The position numbers and the translations under genes were made by a program. DNA of 5,194 bases from an uncultured Bacteroidales bacterium (GTDB lineage Bacteria; Bacteroidota; Bacteroidia; Bacteroidales; UBA932): positions 1 to 5,194 of the forward strand of contig CAMCIE010000128.1 in the NCBI GenBank assembly GCA_945874815.1, in the 5' to 3' direction. Of this stretch, positions 1-4,471 are shown one piece after another. The notes under the pieces were generated by a model. It was given only the letters and a program-made list of their open reading frames with translations, did not search any database and had not been told where the DNA came from. Positions within the stretch are counted from its first letter, which is position 1. The number at the start of each line of letters is the position of its first letter.

Positions 1-88
1 TGTCCACATACAAGCAATCATCTTCAACAAGCGTTTCGAATGTCTGGATGCCTACCGGCAAACGTTTCAGTGTCCTGCTGTTCCCCAT
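1..88 (-). CDS. AAA-ATPase_like / PD-(D/E)XK family protein, N-terminal fragment (runs off left edge)
   Basis: Reading the minus strand from the ATG at 88, 29 codons are visible before the window ends. They contain the pattern LPVGIQTFE...(8 residues)...LYVD. This matches the opening signature of the large Bacteroidales family annotated as AAA-ATPase_like (Pfam PF09820), which usually carries a PD-(D/E)XK nuclease-like domain (PDDEXK_9) at its C terminus. These proteins occur in many copies per genome. Their function is not settled; a role in conflict or mobile-element biology has been suggested. No Walker motif is visible because the fragment is too short. The start is chosen because the family begins only a few residues before the LPxGIQ motif and nothing else fits. 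The gene lies just outside the IS left end, with about 70 bp between its start and the inverted repeat. Recognition rests on about 20 residues, so family assignment is good but not certain. Confidence 0.75.
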   Translation of the reverse strand, partial: MGNSRTLKRLPVGIQTFETLVEDDCLYVD

Positions 89-102
89 AACTTCTTTAAC
101 TC

Positions 103-116
103 AAGTTTCGCAAGTG
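103..116 (+). repeat. Extra copy of the IS end sequence, outside the element
   Basis: AAGTTTCGCAAGTG is identical over 14 bp to the inner part of the right inverted repeat read on the minus strand (1399-1412). It shares 13 bp with the left repeat, which lies exactly 60 bp further in and has the same orientation. It could be a remnant of an earlier insertion, the true left end, or a sub-terminal repeat of the element. Confidence 0.75.
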
Positions 117-137
117 CAAAACTCTAACATTCATTTA

Positions 138-145
138 CAAAAATA
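138..145 (-). promoter_or_regulatory. Possible -7 box for the AAA-ATPase_like gene
   Basis: On the minus strand this reads TATTTTTG, which fits the Bacteroidetes -7 consensus TAnnTTTG. It would give a leader of roughly 40 nt before the ATG at 88. A TTTG -33 box is not present at 19-21 bp; the upstream region would lie within the left end of the IS. The tract is AT-rich, so a chance match is likely enough that confidence is low. Confidence 0.3.
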
Positions 146-158
146 ATAAAGTAATTTA

Positions 159-175
159 ATTTAAGTTTCGCAAGT
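159..175 (+). repeat. IS left terminal inverted repeat
   Basis: ATTTAAGTTTCGCAAGT is the exact reverse complement of 1400-1416. Outside it lies AT-rich sequence; inside it the stem-loop leader of the element begins. Confidence 0.85.
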
Positions 176-193
176 AAAATTTAAACAAAAAAA

Positions 194-276
194 GCTAGGT
201 TGAAAATCCATAAATATTTTATTATTTTATTGATTTTCAATATATTAGAGCGCTCAAACAAAAATATACACCTAGC
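194..276 (+). promoter_or_regulatory. Nested inverted repeats in the IS leader (possible anti-readthrough or terminator structure)
   Basis: Two nested perfect inverted repeats lie upstream of the transposase. The outer arms are GCTAGGT (194-200) with ACCTAGC (270-276). The inner arms are TTGAAAATC (200-208) with GATTTTCAA (232-240). A separate 8-bp palindrome, GAGCGCTC, occurs at 248-255. Stem-loops near the left end of IS elements can hide the ribosome-binding site in readthrough transcripts; that role here is inferred only from position. Confidence 0.55.
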
Positions 277-358
277 ATGAACAAAGATAGACAAATAGTT
301 TCGGAGTTGCGCAATTTTTTTTACAGAAAATGGCTGTGGGCTCGGCATACAGAGGATA

Positions 359-1396
359 ATGAACGTACTTGGCACCATAAACATCACTGAAAAACAGATG
401 GCTTTCGAAAAGAAACCCAACTGTAAATTTACTTGTGCTCAGGTGATCCAGATGATGATTCTCTTCCCATTCTTCTCCATCAAGAATGCTGCGAACTATT
501 TTGGAAGCTCCCTTCAATCTCTCTTTGATTGCCGGAAAGATATGTTCTATCGCGTTCTTTCCAATGACAGGATTGACTGGCGCCATATTCTCCGCTATGT
601 CAACAAGAAGCTTGCTAAGAACATTGCCGTGCGCTCCGAAGCCCGATTCAATAAAAAGCGCGATGCTGAGTCCAAGGTGGAAAAACGCAAGGAGGAGTAC
701 TGTTGGTTCACCTGCAAGGAAGTGGTCAACTATATCCGACGTAAAGGTAGCAAGTCCCACCTGATTGGTATGATTAAGATGAGCAAGACCAAATACTCCG
801 TTAATGGAGAGGATATGACAGCCAAGGCCATAGCTTCCGCAATGGTCAGGAAAAAGGCGGTGAAGTACTCCCGTGCTCATAAATTCTACTACTTTGAGAC
901 TGATGCTGTCTTTGCCGGCAATGCTGTCAAACTGTTCTTTTATCGCTTCGGCCGCAAGGGAGAATGGAAAGCCCTATTATCACCGGACACCTCTCTGACA
1001 CCCTACAAGGCCTATCAAATATACTCTATGCGCTGGTCTATTGAGGTATCATTCCACGAGTGCAAATCCATACTCAAAATGGGCAAATGCCAATGCAGAG
1101 ACTTCGGCTCACAGATCGCTTCAATATCACTCAATATACTGCAATACAACTTATTATCATATGTCAAGAGGTTCGAGTCATACGAGACTATTGGTGGACT
1201 GTTCCGTGAAATCACAGCTCAGACTCTTGAACTCTCCGTTACCGAAAAAATCTGGGGACTCATACAGCAAATCGTCGCAGCTGTCGCTGACTTTTTCTCC
1301 GCTGACTTCGATGAACTCTTGACCAATATCATAAACGAAAACAAACAACTTAATGCAATAATGAGGGTGGCACAACAACTACAAACAGCCGCCTAA
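359..1396 (+). CDS. IS4-family-like transposase, probably catalytically dead by internal deletion
   Basis: This 345-residue protein resembles DDE transposases of the IS4 superfamily. The N-terminal part (about 20-90) is the family's helical DNA-binding region, with the stretch TCAQVIQMM...FPFFSIKNA. The C-terminal catalytic part has a perfect Y222-(2)-R225-(3)-E229-(6)-K236 signature (YSMRWSIEVSFHECK), and E229 would be the catalytic Glu. Both catalytic Asp residues appear absent. Family members, as I remember them, have a DDTD-type motif soon after about residue 93; here VRSEA runs directly into RFNKKRDAESK. The usual DSWF/DCWF motif appears as YCWF at 114-117, directly after KEEY. Both apparent junctions keep the reading frame, and the family's usual length is nearer 430-450 residues. 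The first in-frame ATG after the stop at 296-298 is at 359, preceded by AGAGGA, so the start is reasonable. It ends 3 bp before the right repeat and converges on the thioesterase gene. Confidence 0.85.
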   Translation: MNVLGTINITEKQMAFEKKPNCKFTCAQVIQMMILFPFFSIKNAANYFGSSLQSLFDCRKDMFYRVLSNDRIDWRHILRYVNKKLAKNIAVRSEARFNKKRDAESKVEKRKEEYCWFTCKEVVNYIRRKGSKSHLIGMIKMSKTKYSVNGEDMTAKAIASAMVRKKAVKYSRAHKFYYFETDAVFAGNAVKLFFYRFGRKGEWKALLSPDTSLTPYKAYQIYSMRWSIEVSFHECKSILKMGKCQCRDFGSQIASISLNILQYNLLSYVKRFESYETIGGLFREITAQTLELSVTEKIWGLIQQIVAAVADFFSADFDELLTNIINENKQLNAIMRVAQQLQTAA

Positions 1397-1399
1397 ATC

Positions 1400-1416
1400 A
1401 CTTGCGAAACTTAAAT
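1400..1416 (-). repeat. IS right terminal inverted repeat
   Basis: ACTTGCGAAACTTAAAT is the perfect inverse of 159-175. It begins 3 bp after the transposase stop and ends 2 bp before the stop codon of the thioesterase gene (TAA on the minus strand, 1421-1419). No separate terminator is visible between these convergent genes. Confidence 0.85.
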
Positions 1417-1418
1417 CA

Positions 1419-2165
1419 TTAAAAAAGAAGTTCGAGGCAAAATGCTGAGGTCTCCCCTACTTTTCCTTCCACAAACCAATGTATTCCTGATTCATCTTTC
1501 TGGGATGCCGTGAACAGCGAGACTATGTCGCCCGGACGGGTCTCATGGTTGAAGTTGATTTTCAATTCCTTGACCGGGCTGTTGGAAACAAGGTCAAAAT
1601 CCACCATGTTCAGGGACCATACGACGTACATGACATTATTAGTGTGACCGTTCATGTCCACATCGGAGTATGAGACGGTGTGCTCATGCACTTTTTCCAT
1701 CTGCAAGTCTTTGGGAATCTGCACTTTATCGCAAGGTGTCTCAATAGCGTCCTCTTTGCAGATTGTGTCTTCGTCAACAAGTCCGGGGTCGCGGACGAGT
1801 CTGCGGGTGTCGAGGTTCAGGACGAGCCATGATGTGGTGGCGATGACTGCAGGATTGCCTTCAGCGTCGTTCATCATGAAATCTCTTATATAAAAGAGTC
1901 TTTCTGCGCCTTTGTGCCAAGTGTTCAGTGTCACCTGGTCTCTCCAGAGCGGGGTTTTCAAGAATTTGATGTGCATGCGGGAGAGTACCCATGCCGTGCG
2001 TGATGCTATGAGGTCGTCATAGCCGAATCCGATGAGTGAGGCATGTCTGTTTGCCGCTTCCTGGGTATAGTCCATGAATGAGGAGGCTTTCAGACGCCAC
2101 GATGCGTCGGTACAATAACAAGGTATCGTTATTGACTCGGTAAATTTTCGTATTGGAGTTTTCAT
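1419..2165 (-). CDS. Acyl-ACP thioesterase (bacterial FatA/FatB-like, double hotdog)
   Basis: This 248-residue cytoplasmic enzyme is expected to hydrolyse acyl-ACP and release free fatty acids from type II fatty-acid synthesis. It matches the acyl-ACP thioesterase family (PF01643) in length and layout. The first hotdog domain covers about 5-125 (conserved stretch FMDYTQEAANRHA, then WVLSRMHIKF) and the second about 155-248. The catalytic segment reads SDVDMNGHTNNVMYVVW. D170, N172, H174 and E208 (in NHETRPGD) have the same spacing as the D-x-N-x-H and Glu set described for plant FatB, which supports an intact active site. The ATG at 2165 lies 6 bp after the stop of the upstream HU-like gene, so the two are probably co-transcribed and perhaps translationally coupled. 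The stop abuts the IS right end. The length equals that of known Bacteroides homologues as I remember them, so the insertion seems not to have truncated it. Confidence 0.93.
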   Translation of the reverse strand: MKTPIRKFTESITIPCYCTDASWRLKASSFMDYTQEAANRHASLIGFGYDDLIASRTAWVLSRMHIKFLKTPLWRDQVTLNTWHKGAERLFYIRDFMMNDAEGNPAVIATTSWLVLNLDTRRLVRDPGLVDEDTICKEDAIETPCDKVQIPKDLQMEKVHEHTVSYSDVDMNGHTNNVMYVVWSLNMVDFDLVSNSPVKELKINFNHETRPGDIVSLFTASQKDESGIHWFVEGKVGETSAFCLELLF

Positions 2166-2171
2166 TATGTG

Positions 2172-3188
2172 CTATTCCAAATTATAGTTAAGAATTTCAA
2201 GCTCCTCTGCGCTGTAGAGGAGTTTGTCTATCAAATCTGGGGCAAGGTTTGCAAGCACGACGAAAAGTGCAAGCAGCACTACTGCTGCGGCAAGGATTGA
2301 CCCTGTTATTATTGCGGCTTTGCGCCAGCGGTTGCAGTGTATGGTTTTCTCCTGGGTTAAGTCTGATGGTTGAGCAGGCTGAACGGCATTTTCGGAAAGC
2401 TGGTCCATTTCAGGCTGCAGCTCAATCAATGGTTCGGGGAGGATGACTGGCTCTGGGGCCGGGTCGGACTCCGATGTTGGCTCAGGCTCGTGAATAGGCT
2501 CAGGTTCGATTACAGGTTTTGAATCCGGAATCAGTTCGATGGCCGGTTCAGGCTGGTGAATTGGCTCGGGCTCAGGTGTTGGTCCGATGATAGGTTCCGG
2601 CTCGATGGCCGGTTCAGGCTCAATTGTAGGGTGTGGCTCAGGCACCGTGGCTGGTAATGGTTCGATGGCAGTCTCCGATGCAGCATTCTCCGGTACAGCA
2701 TTCTCCGCCGAAGTCAGGATGGAAGCCAGCCCCTTCACGGCAGCGGCCACCTCCTCCTTGGTCTCCTGATGATTTTTCAGTGAAATCGGATCCAAGCCGA
2801 ACCCCGCAGGGAAAATATCCAGATTTTCATCTGCGACAAAAAACAAGTTATTCTCTTTGGTCGCCCTCAATCGGCCCAGACCGGGAAATATAACCGTCTT
2901 CTTGGTATGAAGCACCGACTTGAGTTCCTGCAGGAAATCCCTGATTATTCGGTCAGCCATTTTCACATCTATATTATTGGATATGGCATACAGCTGCGCC
3001 AATGCATCTCCATCCGTCGGCTTTGACCTGAATGACAGACGTCTGTAAGGAGGATTGATTGTATAGCCCTTATCCGAAAAAGAAGAAGGCACAATCTCAG
3101 CCACGAAGCAACCAAGACCGGGAAGTACCACTCTGTCATTGTCAAGAATCAGTTCCTTGACCATTTTGGACAACAAATCAATATCCAT
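2172..3188 (-). CDS. CCDC81-type tandem HU-like protein with Pro/Glu-rich linker and C-terminal membrane helix
   Basis: The 338-residue product starts with two HU/IHF-fold domains of the bacterial CCDC81 clade. Domain 1 (about 1-55) has the motif VVLPGLGCFVAEIVP followed by NPPYRRLSF. Domain 2 (about 56-130) has IIRDFLQELK and the matching VIFPGLGRLRAT. Residues about 176-262 are a low-complexity linker dominated by EPEP, IEPEP and HEPEP units. A basic RWRK (287-290) precedes one hydrophobic helix (about 291-313), so the HU domains should be cytoplasmic, leaving about 25 residues on the periplasmic side. Many Bacteroidetes homologues end in a SPOR peptidoglycan-binding domain; none is present here, only an acidic tail. 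A role in linking DNA or the cell interior to the envelope is inferred from the architecture and not demonstrated. It is the first gene of the operon with the thioesterase, and a -7 box lies about 75 bp upstream of the ATG. Confidence 0.88.
   Translation of the reverse strand: MDIDLLSKMVKELILDNDRVVLPGLGCFVAEIVPSSFSDKGYTINPPYRRLSFRSKPTDGDALAQLYAISNNIDVKMADRIIRDFLQELKSVLHTKKTVIFPGLGRLRATKENNLFFVADENLDIFPAGFGLDPISLKNHQETKEEVAAAVKGLASILTSAENAVPENAASETAIEPLPATVPEPHPTIEPEPAIEPEPIIGPTPEPEPIHQPEPAIELIPDSKPVIEPEPIHEPEPTSESDPAPEPVILPEPLIELQPEMDQLSENAVQPAQPSDLTQEKTIHCNRWRKAAIITGSILAAAVVLLALFVVLANLAPDLIDKLLYSAEELEILNYNLE
2403..2661 (-). repeat. Degenerate repeats encoding the Pro/Glu-rich linker
   Basis: On the plus strand the tract is made of variations of GGCTCAGGCTC and GGTTCAGGCT with GATTGG- or GATGG-type spacers, encoding EPEP, AIEPEP, IHEPEP and IHQPEP. 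Two longer units are clearly related: GTGAATAGGCTCAGG near 2490 and GTGAATTGGCTCGGG near 2556. Such repeats are prone to change in unit number between strains. Confidence 0.75.
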
Positions 3189-3262
3189 ATAACGTCAATT
3201 TTCAGATTTATTCAATATATCACGCAAAAAAGAAACTTCAATTTCTCATTTACGCAATTATG

Positions 3263-3270
3263 CAAAGTTA
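3263..3270 (-). promoter_or_regulatory. Likely promoter (-7 box) of the HU-like/thioesterase operon
   Basis: The minus strand reads TAACTTTG followed by C, a full match to the Bacteroidetes -7 consensus TAnnTTTG. It lies upstream of the ATG at 3188 and gives a leader of about 70 nt. The -33 region, 19-21 bp further up, lacks a clear TTTG, so strength is uncertain. Confidence 0.6.
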
Positions 3271-3360
3271 ATGAAAAACCTTTTTAAACGCATTTTCACA
3301 CCCCATTTTTTGCCTCAAAAAAGAAAAATGTCGATTTTTTATAAAATTTTTGCAGAAAAA

Positions 3361-3391
3361 TTTGGAGTGTAAGAAAAAATGACTACCTTTG
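3361..3391 (+). promoter_or_regulatory. tRNA-Asn promoter (-33 TTTG, -7 TACCTTTG)
   Basis: TTTG at 3361-3364 and TACCTTTG at 3384-3391 are separated by 19 bp, exactly the Bacteroidetes primary sigma (sigma-ABfr) arrangement. Transcription should start near 3397-3400, about 30 nt before the mature tRNA. This is the strongest promoter in the window and the best taxonomic clue. Confidence 0.85.
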
Positions 3392-3429
3392 CAATCCCAA
3401 ACGAAAAGAAAACGTTTGAGAAACCAAAT

Positions 3430-3503
3430 TCCTGAATAGCTCAGTTGGTTAGAGCATCTGACTGTTAATCAGAGGGTCCCAGGTTCAAGTCCTGGTTCAG
3501 GAG
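3430..3503 (+). tRNA. tRNA-Asn (anticodon GUU)
   Basis: A complete cloverleaf can be drawn. The acceptor stem pairs TCCTGAA (3430-3436) with TTCAGGA (3496-3502). The D arm is GCTC/GAGC, and the anticodon stem is TCTGA/TCAGA with loop CTGTTAA. The variable region is GGGTC, and the T arm is CCAGG/CCTGG with loop TTCAAGT. The discriminator is G3503. The anticodon GTT is at 3464-3466, giving asparagine. The 3' CCA is not encoded (the next bases are CAC), so it would be added after transcription. It is a single-gene unit with its own promoter and terminator, divergent from the HU-like operon. Confidence 0.97.
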
Positions 3504-3514
3504 CACTGAAAATC

Positions 3515-3545
3515 AAGAGGTTACGAGAAATCGCGACCTCTTTTT
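3515..3545 (+). terminator. Intrinsic terminator after tRNA-Asn
   Basis: AAGAGGT (3515-3521) pairs with ACCTCTT (3536-3542), with an inner CGA-GAAA-TCG stem and GAAA tetraloop. The right arm runs into a T tract ending at 3545. It begins 11 bp after the tRNA. Confidence 0.85.
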
Positions 3546-3582
3546 CGTTTACATATTAGGTATAATGGACATCCACTCAAAC

Positions 3583-3615
3583 GGCTCAACGTAAAATCGG
3601 GCTCAACGTAAAATC
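3583..3615 (+). repeat. Tandem duplication, 16-bp unit at 17-bp period
   Basis: GGCTCAACGTAAAATC occurs at 3583-3598 and again, identical, at 3600-3615. The second copy can also form a short hairpin: AAAATC (3610-3615) with GATTTT (3622-3627), loop CCGGTT. No third copy is seen. Confidence 0.85.
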
Positions 3616-3661
3616 CCGGTTGATTTTCATTTTCGGTTTGTGACAATTTGTCCGGGAATTC

Positions 3662-3735
3662 GACCAATCTCCGGATAAGTTTGAGTTTCAGGGAGTTTCA
3701 TCCGGGAAACGGCGCGTTTTCCGGATGAATTGGTC
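3662..3735 (+). other. Strong nested hairpin region (possible structured RNA)
   Basis: TTCATCCGGGAAACG (3697-3711) pairs with CGTTTTCCGGATGAA (3715-3729) through 15 pairs with one G-T wobble and a GCG loop. An outer arm GACCAAT (3662-3668) matches ATTGGTC (3729-3735). CCGGAT at 3671-3676 can instead pair with ATCCGG at 3700-3705, so two mutually exclusive folds exist. No T tract follows, so it is not a standard terminator. Confidence 0.55.
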
Positions 3736-4071
3736 AACTTGTATTATGGATATGGTGTTTGCTGGGGGATTTGCTTTTGCGGCGAGTTTCCGACTGCAGC
3801 GGAACGCCAAAACGTAGAACTCTCATCTTCACAGAAGGGTAGAAGCGCCGTAGTGGAGATATCTATGTGCAATTTGACACGAGAATGGGGCTTTCCCCGG
3901 ACAACTTATCCACCTGCGATTTCTGTTGATTCCTTTTATCCACTTCTGGCAGGATACACCGTGGACGGTTTGGCTCCATTTATGCCCGGACCGTGAGCGT
4001 TTGAATCTGGACAAATCTTTAGTCCAAATGCAAAAAAATCAAAAAAAAGTTCAACATATCTCATAATTGTG

Positions 4072-4079
4072 TATTTTCG
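4072..4079 (+). promoter_or_regulatory. Possible -7 box of the Cys-rich lipoprotein gene
   Basis: TATTTTCG differs from TAnnTTTG at one position and lies about 37 bp before the preferred ATG at 4116. No clear TTTG is seen at -33; the region is an A-rich tract followed by GTTCAAC. It is plausible mainly by position. Confidence 0.4.
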
Positions 4080-4115
4080 CGGCCAGTTTGTAGTTTAATT
4101 TAAATGTTAGAAACC

Positions 4116-4355
4116 ATGAAAAAGGTATTTATGTCTTTGGCAATTGCTTGTGCCATGTTTGCAGCTGCTTCATGCTCATGCTGCAACAACTGCAAGAAAG
4201 CTGATGCAGCAGAAGCTGCTGAATGTACAAAATGTGACGAGAGCACAAAATGCTGCTCAGACTCAACTGCTTGCTGCGCTGATTCGACAGCATGCTGCGA
4301 CTCTTCAGCATGTGCTGCATGCGAAAAGGCTGACTCTTGCTGCAAGGCCGAGTAA
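4116..4355 (+). CDS. Small Cys-rich putative lipoprotein with heptad CC repeats
   Basis: The 79-residue product begins MKKVFMSLAIACAMFAAASC, a classic signal peptide with a lipobox-like AAS-C20. It would be lipidated at C20 after signal peptidase II cleavage. An ATG at 4104 would add MLET and weaken the signal, so 4116 is preferred. The mature part has 16 Cys in 60 residues: CxxC pairs at 23-26, 37-40 and 66-69, and CC pairs at 22-23, 46-47, 53-54, 60-61 and 75-76. Residues 43-63 are three heptads, STKCCSD, STACCAD and STACCDS. Other residues are mostly Ala, Ser, Asp, Glu, Lys and Thr, with no aromatic residues and no His. No acidic surface-export signal follows C20, so a periplasm-facing anchor is more likely than surface display. 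I do not recognise a named family. Metal or redox binding is inferred from composition only. It has its own terminator and is probably monocistronic. Confidence 0.8.
   Translation: MKKVFMSLAIACAMFAAASCSCCNNCKKADAAEAAECTKCDESTKCCSDSTACCADSTACCDSSACAACEKADSCCKAE
4242..4304 (+). repeat. Three 21-bp repeats within the Cys-rich gene
   Basis: Three consecutive 21-bp units encode ST-x-CC-x-[DS] heptads. Each has TGCTG at the Cys-Cys codons, with the other positions varied. This suggests growth by tandem duplication followed by drift. Confidence 0.7.
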
Positions 4356-4364
4356 TCAGAAAGC

Positions 4365-4381
4365 AATCCGCAAAGCGGATT
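4365..4381 (+). terminator. Short hairpin just after the Cys-rich gene
   Basis: AATCCGC (4365-4371) pairs perfectly with GCGGATT (4375-4381) around an AAA loop, 9 bp after the stop. No T tract follows, so alone it is a weak terminator. It may protect the mRNA 3' end or act with the stronger hairpin downstream. Confidence 0.45.
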
Positions 4382-4393
4382 CTTATGCCGGAA

Positions 4394-4427
4394 GATATTG
4401 TTCCCAATCGAACAGTATCTTTTTTTT
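4394..4427 (+). terminator. Intrinsic terminator of the Cys-rich lipoprotein gene
   Basis: GATATTGTTC (4394-4403) pairs with GAACAGTATC (4410-4419) through 10 pairs including one T-G wobble, with loop CCAATC. Eight T residues (4420-4427) follow immediately. It points rightward and separates the gene from the convergent CBM9-like gene. The minus-strand version lacks a comparable T tract. Confidence 0.85.
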
Positions 4428-4471
4428 ATGCCTATGCCTTATGCTATTATTTCGGCGGTGAGAAGCGGCAC

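Larger units (their letters stand above)
159..1416 (+). mobile_element. IS4-like insertion sequence, internally deleted (about 1.26 kb)
   Basis: The element is defined by a perfect 17-bp inverted repeat at 159-175 and 1400-1416 enclosing a single transposase gene on the plus strand. The stop codon is only 3 bp from the right repeat, a typical IS layout. Full-length relatives with this transposase type are longer, because about 90-100 codons appear to be missing here. I could not identify a clean target-site duplication: the flanks of the 17-bp repeats do not match each other. The third repeat copy at 103-116 leaves the exact left boundary uncertain. The element sits between the stop of an acyl-ACP thioesterase gene and the start of an AAA-ATPase_like gene, and interrupts neither coding sequence. 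Assignment to the IS4 superfamily rests on the YREK signature in the transposase. Confidence 0.8.
3546..4070. other. About 525-bp stretch with no convincing gene
   Basis: I find no protein gene here on either strand. The only sizeable open frame (3730-3996, plus) starts at TTG, lacks a ribosome-binding site or recognisable motif, and has an unremarkable composition. What can be seen is a 17-bp-period tandem duplication, a strong hairpin with competing pairing options, a GGGG-CTTT-CCCC mini-hairpin (3887-3898), two DnaA-box-like nonamers, and a TGGAC/GTCCA inverted repeat (4008-4012 / 4022-4026). Its GC-rich structured character differs from the AT-rich spacer on the other side of the tRNA. 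It could be decayed sequence, an untranslated RNA or a regulatory region. Confidence 0.6.

Noticed and set aside
272..880. 202-codon open frame on the minus strand opposite the transposase
   Set aside because: It is fully antisense to the transposase gene, has no recognisable motif, and its length reflects the codon composition of the sense gene.
3430..3545. tRNA-Asn as an integration (attachment) site
   Set aside because: No second copy of the tRNA 3' end and no integrase gene are present in the window. The terminator directly after the tRNA looks native.
3583..3615. CRISPR-like repeat
   Set aside because: Only two copies occur, separated by one base, with no spacer, so this is a simple tandem duplication.
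3730..3996. 88-codon open frame on the plus strand downstream of tRNA-Asn
   Set aside because: It starts at TTG inside the hairpin region, lacks a ribosome-binding site, and its translation shows no domain or coding-like pattern.
4100..4366. Minus-strand His/Ala/Ser-rich frame opposite the Cys-rich lipoprotein
   Set aside because: It is the antisense of TGC-rich repeats, which produce GCA (Ala) and similar codons. The plus strand has the signal peptide, a start context and a terminator.
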